NCBI RefSeq assembly: GCF_017813245.1
Contig: NZ_JAGIQL010000013.1
Span: forward strand, 1 to 64,000
From: Streptomyces montanisoli
GTDB lineage: Bacteria; Actinomycetota; Actinomycetes; Streptomycetales; Streptomycetaceae
Length of the DNA: 64,000 bases
Direction of reading: 5' to 3'
A program made the translations under genes and the position numbers. Of this stretch, positions 15,492-24,291 are shown one piece after another. Within the stretch, counting starts at the first letter, position 1. Each line of letters begins with the position of its first letter. The notes under the pieces were generated by a model. It ran no database searches. It had not been told where the DNA came from and saw only the letters and a list, made by a program, of their open reading frames with translations.

Positions 15492-17662
15492 GCTGATGTT
15501 TCCTCCTGTGCTGCCGTGGCCGCCTGTGCCGGCGGGGGTGTCTGCGCTGTCTGCGCTGCCTGTGCCTGGATCGCGGTGATCGCGACGGTGTTGACGATGT
15601 CCTGGACGAGTGCCCCGCGCGACAGGTCGTTCACCGGCTTGCGCAGACCCTGCAGCACCGGGCCGACGGCGACCGCGCCCGCGGAGCGCTGCACGGCCTT
15701 GTAGGTGTTGTTGCCGGTGTTCAGGTCGGGGAAGATCAGCACCGTCGCCCGGCCGGCCACCTCGGAGTCCGGCAGCTTCGTCGCGGCGACCGACGGCTCG
15801 ACCGCCGCGTCGTACTGGATGGGGCCCTCGATGAGCAGTTCCGGGTGCGAGGCCCTGACCAGGCGCGTCGCCTCCCTGACCTTGTCGACGTCCGCCCCGG
15901 AGCCGGACGTGCCCGTCGAGTACGACAGCATCGCGACGCGCGGCTCGACGCCGAAGCGCGCCGCCGTCGCCGACGCCTGGACGGCGATGTCCGCGAGCTG
16001 CTCCGCGTCCGGGTCGGGGTTGACCGCGCAGTCCCCGTAGACGAGCACCTTGTCGGCCAGGCACATGAAGAACACCGACGACACGATGGCGGCCGGAGGG
16101 CGCGCGGCGCCGTCGCCCTCTTTCTCGCCGCGCGCGGCGCCCGTGCTCTTGATGATCTCGAACGCGGGGCGGATGGTCGCGGCCGTGGAGTGCACCGAGC
16201 CCGAGACCATGCCGTCCGCGAGGCCCGCGTCCACCATCAGCGTGCCGAAGTAGTTGACGTCGGCCACCACGTCGTACGCCAGCTCCACCGTCGCGCCGCG
16301 GTGCGCCCGCAGCTGCGCGTACCGCTCGGCGAAGCCCTGCCGCAGCTCGGAGGCCGCGGGGTCGATCAGCTGCGCGTCGCCCAGGTCGGCGCCGAGGTCC
16401 GCGGCCTTCTTGCGGATGGCGTCCGGGTCGCCGAGCAGCGTCAGGTCGCACACGTCCCTGCGCAGCAGCACGTCCGCGGCGCGCAGCACCCGCTCCTCCG
16501 TGCCCTCGGGCAGCACGACGCGGCGGCGCAGCGAGCGGGCCTGCTCCAGCAGGTCGTGCTCGAACATCATGGGCGTGACGCGCCCGCCGCGCGCCACCGA
16601 GAGCCGCTCGACGAGGCCGGCCGTGTCCACGTACCGCTCGAACAGGCCGAGCGCCGTCTCCGCCTTGCGCGGCGTCGCCGCGTTGAGCTTGCCCTCCAGG
16701 GCGAACAGTCGCGCCGCCGTCGGGAAGGACCCCTCCGCCACCGAGATCACCGGCGTGCCGGGAGCGAGCCGCTCGGCCAGCTTCAGGATCGACCCGGCGG
16801 GCCGCTCACCCATCGTGAGGACGAGCCCCGCGATCGACGGCGTGGACGCGGAGTGCGCGGCCAGCGCGCCGACCACGAGATCGGCGCGGTCGCCCGGGGT
16901 GATCACCATGCAGCCGGGGGTCAGGGCGCTCAGCAGGTTCGGCAGCATCGCGCCGCCGAAGACGAAACCGAGCGCGTCACGCGCGAGGCCGGAGTCGTCG
17001 CCGAGCAGGACCGTCCCGCCCAGTGCCCTGGTGACCTGGGCGACGGTCGGCGCGGCGAGCGCCGGGTGGTCGGGCAGCACGTAGCACGGCGCGGGCACCT
17101 GGGCGCGCAGGCCCTCGGCGATGGCGTCGCGGTCGTCGGCCGCGACCCGGTTGACCACCAGGCCCATCACGTCGCAGCCGAGCGCCTCGTAGGCACGGAA
17201 CGCGTTGCGCGCCTCGGCGCGCACGGACTCGGCGCCCTGGCCCTTGCCGCCCACCACCGCCATGACGGACGCCCCGCACTCGTTCGCGAGGCGCGCGTTG
17301 AGCGCCAGCTCGTCCGGCAGCTGCGTGGCCGCGAAGTCCGTGCCGAGCACGAGGACCACGTCGTAGTCGCGCGCCACCCGGTGGAACGACTCGACGAGGC
17401 GGGACACCAGCTCGTCCGTGCCGCGCTCGGCCTGCAGCGCCGAGGCCGTGCCGTAGTCGAGCCCGTAGACCGTGTCAGGGTCCTGGGTGAGCCGGTAACG
17501 CGCCCTGAGCAGCTCGAACATCCGGTCAGGGCGGTCGTGGACCAGCGGCCTGAACACCCCCACCCGATCCACCTGCCGGGTCAGCAGCTCCATGACCCCC
17601 AGCTCGACCACCTGCCTGCCGTCACCGCGGTCGATCCCGGTCACGTACACGCCGCGCGCCAC
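15488..17662 (-). CDS. pta: Phosphate acetyltransferase
   Basis: Interconverts acetyl-CoA and acetyl phosphate. The 724-residue long form has an N-terminal BioD-like P-loop domain (1-about 230), a DRTGG-type middle domain (about 230-350) and a C-terminal PTA domain (about 390-715). The C-terminal part is well conserved (SYSTGTSGSGADVDKVREAT, FPDLNTGNNTYKAVQRSAGA). The N-terminal P-loop is degenerate: GIDRGDGRQ in place of a GxxxxGK[ST] loop. GTG 17662 is preferred over the ATG at 17686 because GGGGAG sits just before it and it yields VYVTGID, typical of the family. It is the first gene of pta-ackA. Confidence 0.95.
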   Translation of the reverse strand: MARGVYVTGIDRGDGRQVVELGVMELLTRQVDRVGVFRPLVHDRPDRMFELLRARYRLTQDPDTVYGLDYGTASALQAERGTDELVSRLVESFHRVARDYDVVLVLGTDFAATQLPDELALNARLANECGASVMAVVGGKGQGAESVRAEARNAFRAYEALGCDVMGLVVNRVAADDRDAIAEGLRAQVPAPCYVLPDHPALAAPTVAQVTRALGGTVLLGDDSGLARDALGFVFGGAMLPNLLSALTPGCMVITPGDRADLVVGALAAHSASTPSIAGLVLTMGERPAGSILKLAERLAPGTPVISVAEGSFPTAARLFALEGKLNAATPRKAETALGLFERYVDTAGLVERLSVARGGRVTPMMFEHDLLEQARSLRRRVVLPEGTEERVLRAADVLLRRDVCDLTLLGDPDAIRKKAADLGADLGDAQLIDPAASELRQGFAERYAQLRAHRGATVELAYDVVADVNYFGTLMVDAGLADGMVSGSVHSTAATIRPAFEIIKSTGAARGEKEGDGAARPPAAIVSSVFFMCLADKVLVYGDCAVNPDPDAEQLADIAVQASATAARFGVEPRVAMLSYSTGTSGSGADVDKVREATRLVRASHPELLIEGPIQYDAAVEPSVAATKLPDSEVAGRATVLIFPDLNTGNNTYKAVQRSAGAVAVGPVLQGLRKPVNDLSRGALVQDIVNTVAITAIQAQAAQTAQTPPPAQAATAAQEETSA

Positions 17663-17714
17663 GCCTGCTCCCCTCGTCCCGTCCACTCGCCCGGTTGTCT
17701 TCGGGCATGCCCCC

Positions 17715-17744
17715 TTGACAGTAACCCGATCAGATGCTTAGAGC
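17715..17744 (+). promoter_or_regulatory. Probable housekeeping promoter for pfkA
   Basis: A consensus -35 TTGACA (17715-17720) is followed after 17-18 nt by TTAGAGC (17738-17744). It lies about 160 bp before the pfkA ATG in the divergent pta/pfkA gap. Confidence 0.55.
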
Positions 17745-17901
17745 GGGTGGGACGGGCGCCGCGCGCTGGAGACGGGCGCCGTGCGCGAAGGGGGACGCCC
17801 GTGCGGTCGGGTGCGCGTGCGCTGGCCCCGCCGTGGCAGGATCGAGGCAGGCGGCCACCGTCCAGGCCGACACGGAGCAGGAGCAGGAGACGACAGCGAC
17901 G

Positions 17902-18927
17902 ATGCGCATCGGAATTCTCACAGCGGGCGGCGACTGCCCGGGTCTGAACGCCGTGATCCGGTCGGTCGTGCACCGCGCCATGGCCGAGCACGGGGACGAG
18001 GTCATCGGCTTCGAGGACGGATTCAAGGGGCTGCTCGACGGCCACTACCGGCCGCTCGACCTCAACGCGGTCAGCGGCATCCTCGCCCGCGGCGGCACCA
18101 TCCTCGGCTCCGCCAGGCTGGAGCGCGGGCGCCTGCGCGAGGCCGCCGAGAACTGCCGGGAGCTCGCCACCCGCTACGGCATCGACGTCCTCATCCCGAT
18201 CGGCGGCGAGGGCACCCTGACGGCGGCCAGGCTGTTGTCGGACGCGGGCATGCCCGTCGTCGGCGTGCCGAAGACCATCGACAACGACATCCACTCCACG
18301 GACCGCACCTTCGGCTTCGACACCGCCGTCGGCGTCGCCACCGAGGCCATAGACCGCCTGAAGACCACCGCCGAGTCGCACCAGCGCGTGATGGTCGTCG
18401 AGGTGATGGGACGGCACGCCGGCTGGATCGCCCTGGAGTCCGGCATGGCGGGCGGCGCGCACGGCATCTGCCTGCCCGAGCGGCCCTTCGAGGTCGACAA
18501 GCTGGTCAAGATGGTCAGGGAGCGGTTCGAGCGCGGCAAGAAGTTCGCGGTGATCTGCGTGGCCGAGGGCGCGCACCCGGCGGCGGGCAGCATGGACTAC
18601 CGGCGCGGCGAGATCGACCAGTTCGGCCACGAGCGCTTCCTCGGCATCGGCAACCGCCTGGCCGCCGAACTCGAGCGCCGCCTCGGCACCGAGGCGAAGC
18701 CCGTCATCCTGGGCCACGTCCAGCGCGGCGGCACGCCCACCGCCTACGACCGCGTCCTCGCCACCCGTTTCGGCTGGCATGCCGTGCAGGCGGCGCACCG
18801 CGGCGAGTTCGGCAAGATGACCGCGCTGCGCGGCAACGCCGTCGAGATGGTCCCGCTCGCCGAGGCCGTCACGCAGCTCAAGACGGTCCCGGAGTCCCGC
18901 ATGGTCGAGGCCGAGTCCGTCTTCTGA
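17902..18927 (+). CDS. pfkA: ATP-dependent 6-phosphofructokinase
   Basis: Phosphorylates fructose-6-phosphate to fructose-1,6-bisphosphate. 341 residues, the usual length for actinobacterial PfkA. ILTAGGDCPGLNAVIR is the nucleotide-binding start, GGEGTL spans residues 101-106, PKTIDNDI holds the catalytic base, and MGRHAGWIA and LGHVQRGGTPTAYDR are present. Gly104 in the GGEGT loop indicates ATP rather than pyrophosphate as phosphoryl donor. Lys124, shared with PPi enzymes, is normal in the Amycolatopsis/Streptomyces ATP type. An upstream in-frame extension to 17734 is rejected, since MRIGILTAGG is the family start. It is divergent from pta and has a TTGACA promoter upstream. Confidence 0.96.
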   Translation: MRIGILTAGGDCPGLNAVIRSVVHRAMAEHGDEVIGFEDGFKGLLDGHYRPLDLNAVSGILARGGTILGSARLERGRLREAAENCRELATRYGIDVLIPIGGEGTLTAARLLSDAGMPVVGVPKTIDNDIHSTDRTFGFDTAVGVATEAIDRLKTTAESHQRVMVVEVMGRHAGWIALESGMAGGAHGICLPERPFEVDKLVKMVRERFERGKKFAVICVAEGAHPAAGSMDYRRGEIDQFGHERFLGIGNRLAAELERRLGTEAKPVILGHVQRGGTPTAYDRVLATRFGWHAVQAAHRGEFGKMTALRGNAVEMVPLAEAVTQLKTVPESRMVEAESVF

Positions 18928-18950
18928 CCGCCCTCCCGTCCGCGGGCGTC

Positions 18951-19002
18951 AGGCGCGGGCCTCAGGTGCGGGCCTCAGGCGCGGGCCTCGGGGCCGGGCC
19001 TC
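18951..19002. repeat. Four-copy 13-bp tandem repeat between convergent genes
   Basis: Units of AGGCGCGGGCCTC lie at 18951-18963, 18964-18976 (one change), 18977-18989 and 18990-19002 (three changes). The array runs into the stop codon of the response-regulator gene. It may vary in copy number between strains. Confidence 0.8.
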
Positions 19003-19708
19003 AGGTCCGCGCCGGTGACCAGCGGTACTGCAGCTCCGGGCGCCCCACCTGGCCGTAGCGCGGGCTGCGCTCCGCGCGGCGGTCCGTGACCAGGTGCTCC
19101 AGGTAGCGCCGGGCCGTGATCCGCGAGATGCCGACCCGCTCGGCCAGCTCCGCCGCCGTCAGTCCTGACGGCGACGAGCGGAGCGCGGCCGTGACCGCGC
19201 GCAGCGTCGGCGCGCTGAGCCCCTTGGGCAGGGTGGCGGGCTCCGGCGCCCGCAGCGCGCCGAGCGCCGCGTCCACCTCGTCCTGCCCGCCCGCCTCACC
19301 GGCGGCCGTCCGGAAGCGCGCGTACCGCACGAGCCTGTCCCGCAGCGTCCCGAACGCGAACGGCTTCAGCACGTACTGCACGACCCCGAGCGACACGCCC
19401 TCCCTGACGAGCGCGAGGTCGCGCGCCGATGTGACCGCCACGACGTCCGCGTGGTGCCCGCTCGCGCGCAGCGCGCGCAGCAGTTGCAGCCCGTGCCCGT
19501 CCGGCAGGTAGAGGTCGAGCAGGATCAGGTCGACAGGCCGCTGCTCCAGCAGGCGCGCCGCCTGGGCGCGCGTGTGCGCGACGCCGACCACCGTGAACCC
19601 CGGCACGCGCTCCACGTACAGCTGGTGCGCGTCCGCCGCCACCGGATCGTCCTCCACGACGAGCACCCGTACCGGCTCGGCCGCGTGGCCCGCCTCCGCG
19701 CCGCTCAC
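19001..19708 (-). CDS. CitB/DcuR-type response regulator
   Basis: 235-residue DNA-binding response regulator. The receiver domain (14-130) has the acidic pair E19/D20-D21, phospho-acceptor D65 (LILLDLYLPDG), and the conserved Thr/Lys positions in VAVTSARD and VLKPF. The C-terminal HTH (SGLTAAELAERVGISRITARRYLEHL) is the CitB/DpiA type. Its GTG start overlaps the kinase stop by 4 bp (19705-19708), so the two are co-translated. The divergent dctA gene beyond the kinase points to control of C4-dicarboxylate or citrate uptake; this is inferred from context and from the known pairing. Confidence 0.92.
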   Translation of the reverse strand: MSGAEAGHAAEPVRVLVVEDDPVAADAHQLYVERVPGFTVVGVAHTRAQAARLLEQRPVDLILLDLYLPDGHGLQLLRALRASGHHADVVAVTSARDLALVREGVSLGVVQYVLKPFAFGTLRDRLVRYARFRTAAGEAGGQDEVDAALGALRAPEPATLPKGLSAPTLRAVTAALRSSPSGLTAAELAERVGISRITARRYLEHLVTDRRAERSPRYGQVGRPELQYRWSPART

Positions 19709-21384
19709 CGCGCCACCGCCGCCGCCTCGCCGCTCTCCGGCGCCTCGACAACCTCGATGCTCTGCGCCGCGCCCTCCGCGGTCAGCGGCAGCCGCACCGT
19801 GAACTGGGCGCCCCCGTCGCCGCCCGCCGCGACGGTGACGCTGCCGCGCGCCCGGTGCACCGCCTGCCGCACCAGCGCGAGCCCGAGGCCCCTGCCGGGC
19901 CCGTTGGTCGACCAGCCGCGCCGGAAGACCTCCTCCACCGCGCCGGGCACCACCCCGGGGCCGGTGTCCCGCACCCGCAGCAGCAACTCGCCCACCTCCT
20001 CGTCGGCCAGCGCCGTCACCGTCACCCGCGGCGGCCCGGCGGCCGCCTCGCCTTCGGCGGCCGCCGCCTCCACGGCGTTGTCTATGAGATTGCCGAGGAT
20101 CGTCACCAGATCGCGCGTGGAGAGGGCGGCGGGCAGCACCCCGTCGTCCATCCGGCTGTCCGGCGCGAGCAGCAGCTCGACCCCGCGCTCGTTCGCCTGC
20201 GCCGCCTTGCCGAGCAGCAGCGCCGCGAGCACCGGCTCGCCCACGGCACCCACCACCTGGTCCGTCAGCTCCTGCGCCAGCTCCAGCTCCGACGTGGCGA
20301 ACTCCACGGCCTGGTCGACCCGGCCGAGCTCGATCAGCGACACCACCGTGTGCAGCCGGTTCGCCGCCTCGTGGGCCTGCGAGCGCAGCGCCTCCGTGAA
20401 ACGGCGCTCCGAGTCGAGCTCACCGGACAGCGCCTGCAGTTCGGTGCGGTCGCGCAGCGTCACGACCGTACCGCGGCGCTCGCCGCCCACCACCGGGCGG
20501 GTGTTGACGACGACGACCCGCTCGTCCGTGAGGTGCACCTCATCCACCCGGGGCTCGGAGGCCAGCAGCGCCCCCGTCAGCGCGGGAGGCAGCCCGAGCT
20601 CGGCCACCGGCCTGCCCACCGCGGACTCGTCGAGGCCCAGCAGCTCCCTCCCCGCGTCGTTGACCAGGGCGATGCGCCGGCCGCCCTCCAGCATCAGCAG
20701 CCCCTCACGCACCGCGTGCAGCGCGGCCTGGTGGTAGTCGTACATCCGGCTCAGGCCCGTCGCGTCCAGCCCGTGGGTGTGGCGGCGCAGCCGCCTGTTG
20801 ATCACGTACGTGCCGAGCGCGCCGAGCAGCAGCGCCGCGCCCGCGGCCACCGACAGCACCTTGAGCTGCCCCATCACCTGCGTGGATATCCGGTCCACGG
20901 TGATCCCCACACTGACCAGGCCGACGATCCGCCCCCCGTCCCTGATCGGCGTGACCGCGCGCGTGGACGGGCCGAGCGTGCCCGTGTACGTCTCGGTGAA
21001 CGTCCTCCCACGCAGGGCGGGCGCCGTGGTGCCGATGAAGTGCCGGCCTATCTGCTGGGGGTCCGGGTGCGTCCAGCGGATGCCGCGCGGGTCCATGACC
21101 GTGATGAAGTCCACCTTCGTGTCGTGCCGCACGCGCTCCGCGTACGGCTGGAGCTCGGCCGTCGGATCCTTCGTGCGGATCGCGGCACGCACCGACGGTG
21201 AATCGGCCACCGAGCGCGCCGCGATCCGCACCTCGCGCCTGGCGGTCTCCCGCGCCTGCGACCGGTCGTTGACGAACGCGAACACGGCGCACCACGCGAC
21301 GATCACCGCGATGAGCACGGCCTGTACCGCGAAGAGCCGGCCGGCCAGACTGCGCGGCTTGCGCGCCGCGTGGAAGGAGGACAT
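19705..21384 (-). CDS. CitA/DcuS-type sensor histidine kinase
   Basis: 559-residue membrane kinase. TM1 (about 15-38) is followed by an extracytoplasmic PAS-like (CACHE) sensor domain (about 40-175). TM2 (about 178-200) leads to a cytoplasmic PAS domain (about 220-320). A dimerisation segment carries phospho-acceptor H338 (LRSQAHEAANRLH), and the GHKL ATPase follows (NLIDNAVEAA, RDTGPGVV, GRGLGLALV). Periplasmic features such as FITVMDPRGIRWTHPDP and the GTLGPSTRAVTPIRDGG region match citrate/C4-dicarboxylate sensors. ATG 21384 follows GGAGGA. It forms an operon with the CitB-type regulator and is divergent from dctA. Confidence 0.93.
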   Translation of the reverse strand: MSSFHAARKPRSLAGRLFAVQAVLIAVIVAWCAVFAFVNDRSQARETARREVRIAARSVADSPSVRAAIRTKDPTAELQPYAERVRHDTKVDFITVMDPRGIRWTHPDPQQIGRHFIGTTAPALRGRTFTETYTGTLGPSTRAVTPIRDGGRIVGLVSVGITVDRISTQVMGQLKVLSVAAGAALLLGALGTYVINRRLRRHTHGLDATGLSRMYDYHQAALHAVREGLLMLEGGRRIALVNDAGRELLGLDESAVGRPVAELGLPPALTGALLASEPRVDEVHLTDERVVVVNTRPVVGGERRGTVVTLRDRTELQALSGELDSERRFTEALRSQAHEAANRLHTVVSLIELGRVDQAVEFATSELELAQELTDQVVGAVGEPVLAALLLGKAAQANERGVELLLAPDSRMDDGVLPAALSTRDLVTILGNLIDNAVEAAAAEGEAAAGPPRVTVTALADEEVGELLLRVRDTGPGVVPGAVEEVFRRGWSTNGPGRGLGLALVRQAVHRARGSVTVAAGGDGGAQFTVRLPLTAEGAAQSIEVVEAPESGEAAAVAR

Positions 21385-21531
21385 GGGGCAAGTCTCCTCG
21401 TTTCCCCGCCGGAGGCGTCCGCGTTGTCCACAGGCCCTGGCCGGAAATCGTATGAACGAAATGAACACAAGGGTGACCGGGGTCACAGCGCGGTGGATAG
21501 TCACCGGGACCCCGAGTCAAGGAGGACACAG
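21385..21531. promoter_or_regulatory. Divergent control region of the CitA-type kinase and dctA
   Basis: The region holds a GTGACC-GG-GGTCAC dyad (21473-21486) and, just before it, a repeated ATGAAC (in TATGAACGAAATGAAC), which is AT-rich for this genome. These are plausible binding sites for the CitB-type regulator, but no consensus is available here to test them. Confidence 0.45.
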
Positions 21532-22917
21532 GTGGCCGCGAAACGGGACCGCACCCACTATCTGTACATCGCCGTGGTGGTAGCCGTGCTGCTCGGCATT
21601 CTGGTGGGCTTCGTGGCCCCCGGTACCGCAGTACAGCTCAAGCCGATCGGCACCGGCTTCGTCAGCCTCATCACCATGATGATCGCGCCGGTCATCTTCT
21701 GCACGATCGTGCTGGGCATCGGCTCGGTGCGCAAGGCCGCGAAGGTCGGCGCCGTCGGTGGCATGGCCATCGGCTACTTCCTGGTGATGTCGACCGTCGC
21801 CCTGGCCATCGGCCTCGTCGTCGGCAACATCCTGGAGCCCGGCCAGGGCCTGCACCTCACCGAGTCCGTACGGCAGTCGGGCCTCGCGCAGGCCAAGGGC
21901 ACCAGCGACTCGCTGCCCGACTTCCTGCTGAGCATCATCCCGACGACGCTGGTCTCCGCGTTCACCGAGGGCTCCACGCTCCAGGCCCTGCTGATCGCGC
22001 TCCTGGCCGGCTTCGCGCTCCAGGCCATGGGCAAGGCGGGCGAACCGGTACTGCGCGGCATCGAGCACCTGCAGCGGCTGGTGTTCCGCATCCTGGCCAT
22101 GATCATGTGGGCCGCGCCGGTCGGCGCGTTCGGCGCGATGGCCGCGGTGGTGGGACAGACGGGCGTCGACGCGCTCAAGTCCCTCGCCATCATCATGGTC
22201 GGCTTCTACCTGACCTGCGCGATCTTCGTCTTCGTCGTGCTCGGCCTGGTGCTGCGGTTCGCCGCACGCGTCAACATCTTCCTGCTGCTGAAGTACCTGG
22301 CACGCGAGTTCCTGCTGATCCTCTCGACGTCGTCGTCGGAGTCCGCGCTGCCGCGCCTCATCGCGAAGATGGAGCACCTCGGCGTGAGCAAGTCGGTCGC
22401 CGGCATCACCGTGCCGACCGGCTACTCGTTCAACCTCGACGGCACCGCGATCTACCTGACGATGGCGTCGATCTTCATCGCGGAGGCCATGGACAAGCCG
22501 CTCTCCATCGGCCAGCAGATCTCCCTGCTCGCCTTCATGGTCATCGCGTCGAAGGGCGCGGCGGGCGTCACGGGCGCCGGCCTGGCCACCCTCGCGGGCG
22601 GCCTCCAGTCGCACCGCCCCGAACTGGTCGACGGCGTCGGGCTGATCGTCGGTGTCGACCGCTTCATGAGCGAGGCCCGCGCCCTGACCAACTTCGCGGG
22701 CAACGCGGTGGCGACCGTGCTGATCGGCTCATGGACGAAGGAGCTCGACCGGGGCCGCCTCGGCGAAGTACTCGCGGGCCGCGTCCCGTTCGACGAGAGC
22801 ACGCTCATGGACGAGAGCGGTGGCGGCGGCGCGACGGAGGACGCGCCGCCCGCGGGGGCCGACGTACCGGAACAGCGCGGCGGCGACACCGCGCCGCGGA
22901 CCGGTGCGGGGGTCTGA
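21532..22917 (+). CDS. dctA: C4-dicarboxylate:cation symporter
   Basis: Imports succinate, fumarate and malate with protons or sodium (DAACS family). 461 residues, with eight helices and two re-entrant loops expected. Signature motifs are IAPVIFCTIVLGI, LSTSSSESALPRL (serine-rich HP1), GYSFNLDGTAIYLT (TM7) and ASKGAAGVTGAG (HP2). The C-terminal 45 residues are an acidic Gly-rich tail outside the fold. GTG 21532 is preceded by AAGGAGG at good spacing; the upstream frame is rejected. It is divergent from a CitA/CitB-type two-component pair, the usual regulator of such carriers. Confidence 0.95.
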   Translation: MAAKRDRTHYLYIAVVVAVLLGILVGFVAPGTAVQLKPIGTGFVSLITMMIAPVIFCTIVLGIGSVRKAAKVGAVGGMAIGYFLVMSTVALAIGLVVGNILEPGQGLHLTESVRQSGLAQAKGTSDSLPDFLLSIIPTTLVSAFTEGSTLQALLIALLAGFALQAMGKAGEPVLRGIEHLQRLVFRILAMIMWAAPVGAFGAMAAVVGQTGVDALKSLAIIMVGFYLTCAIFVFVVLGLVLRFAARVNIFLLLKYLAREFLLILSTSSSESALPRLIAKMEHLGVSKSVAGITVPTGYSFNLDGTAIYLTMASIFIAEAMDKPLSIGQQISLLAFMVIASKGAAGVTGAGLATLAGGLQSHRPELVDGVGLIVGVDRFMSEARALTNFAGNAVATVLIGSWTKELDRGRLGEVLAGRVPFDESTLMDESGGGGATEDAPPAGADVPEQRGGDTAPRTGAGV

Positions 22918-23005
22918 CCCCGCCGTCGAGCAACGGCACGGGCCGGTTCGCACGTCCGCACGCGGCGGCACGCGCGACCGGCCCGTTCTGGCGGGTCCGG
23001 GCCGG

Positions 23006-23840
23006 TCAGCCGCGCAGCCTGGCCGTCGCGAACTTCATCGTCATGGCGCACGGAACAGGGCCGCCCGCGGGAGCCAGCTCCGCGGCCCCGGCCAGGAACG
23101 CCTCGCGCAGTTCGGCGACGGCTGCCGCGGGCAGCGGGCCCATGTCGTACACCCTGGCCATCGCCTCCCACACCAGCTCCACCGGCCCGCCGAAGTCGAT
23201 GCGGGCCGTCGACCACGTGGGCGGGCCGAATCCCGCCGGGCCGAGGATCTCCGCCAGTCCCTCGGCACTGCGGGTGCGCGGGTCGCCGAGGGAGGGAACG
23301 CGGTGCTCGCCCGGCAGATCGGCCCAGGCCCGGCGCAGGAGGGAGACGAACAGCTCGTACGCCTCACCGCCGGCCGAGCCGCCGCCCATCGCACACCAGC
23401 AGGCCACCGGGCACGAGGACGCGCGCGGCCTCGGCCGCGACCTGCTCGACGTCCGCCATCAGCATCAACGCCAAGTGGGAGACGCACGCGTCGAACGCGC
23501 CGTCCTCGAACGGCAGCCGCTGCGCACGCCCTTCGAGCAGCGCCGCACCGGCGAGCGCCGGCCGCCGCCGTGCGAGGGCCAGCGCCTCCGGTGAGAGGTC
23601 GACACCGGCCAGGTCGGCCGCGTCCCGCGTCCGGGCGAGGACTTCGAGCAGCAGCCCGTCCCCGCAACCGAGTTCGACCACTCGCCGCGCGTCTGCCGTG
23701 AGGTCGGCGACGATCCGGTAGCTGGAGCGCCCGTCGTCCGACCTGCCCGTGCCGAACGTCTCCGACGTCACGGCGGGCCGCTCGGCGTGAAAGGCCCGCA
23801 AAAACGCCTCTTGGGCACGCGCGTCGGCGATGGAAGTCAT
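23006..23840 (-). pseudogene. Class I SAM-dependent methyltransferase, frameshifted
   Basis: Two reading frames together make one methyltransferase. The 5' part (23840 down to about 23390) carries SAM motif I VVELGCGDG, the acidic motif GVDLSPEAL and the post-motif ARVLVPGGLLV. The 3' part resumes in another frame as AMGGGSAGGEAYELF and runs to 23006. The junction is near 23385-23396, where removing one base or adding two restores one frame. Without repair, the product stops at 23364 after 158 residues and lacks the C-terminal substrate region. It may be a true inactivating mutation or a sequencing error. It lies 13 bp downstream of an unknown small gene and was probably its operon partner. 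Confidence 0.75.
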
Positions 23841-23853
23841 TCCCGCACCCTAG

Positions 23854-24204
23854 TCACAGCCGGCGCCGCGCCGCCTCGACGCTGTCGCCGCCGCTGGTGT
23901 TGAACGCGATGGCCGCCTGCGGGGCATGACGGCGAATCAGGTTCACGACCTCCTCGAACAACGGGAGCAAGGCCTCGGCCTTGCGCACCCCGCCGCCGAC
24001 GACCACCACGTCCCACGGACGCGCCGTCAGTGATGTGACGAGGGCAGGCTCGGCGGACTCGTCGAACACGATCAGCGTCATGGCGGCGTCGATCCCGTGC
24101 TCGCCGAACCGGGCCAGCTCCGCGTCGAGGCCCGCGCGCAGAGCTTGCGCGTCCACGCCGGGGATTGCCTGAGGGTCGTAACCGACGACGAGTACGGAAG
24201 GCAT
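23854..24204 (-). CDS. Conserved hypothetical protein
   Basis: 116 residues, unrecognised. It begins with a Rossmann-like strand (SVLVVGYDP). The core WDVVVVGGGVRKAEALLPLF and the ending AAIAFNTSGGDSVEAARRRL suggest an alpha/beta fold with a glycine-rich loop. There is no signal peptide or membrane segment. The gene is 13 bp upstream of the broken methyltransferase on the same strand. An array of GACCGGTCGGT repeats lies 33-63 bp before its start. The function is unknown. Confidence 0.65.
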   Translation of the reverse strand: MPSVLVVGYDPQAIPGVDAQALRAGLDAELARFGEHGIDAAMTLIVFDESAEPALVTSLTARPWDVVVVGGGVRKAEALLPLFEEVVNLIRRHAPQAAIAFNTSGGDSVEAARRRL

Positions 24205-24236
24205 GCGGGCAATCTACCGGGCTCCTTCGCGCGCAC

Positions 24237-24267
24237 GACCGGTCGGTGACCGGTCGGTGACCGGTCC
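24237..24267. repeat. 11-bp tandem repeats containing palindromic GACCGGTC
   Basis: Two full copies of GACCGGTCGGT (24237-24247, 24248-24258) and a partial third (24259-24267) lie upstream of the hypothetical gene. The 11-bp period keeps the palindromes on one face of the helix, as in operator arrays. Confidence 0.6.
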
Positions 24268-24291
24268 ACGGCCCGCCGGCGATCGGCCCGC

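Noticed and set aside
17902-18927. Pyrophosphate-dependent phosphofructokinase
   Set aside because: Lys124 is shared with PPi enzymes, but position 104 is Gly in GGEGT, which fits the ATP-dependent actinobacterial type.
23364-23420. Programmed frameshift in the methyltransferase gene
   Set aside because: There is no slippery heptamer or downstream pseudoknot, and class I methyltransferases are not known to use recoding. Mutation or sequence error is simpler.
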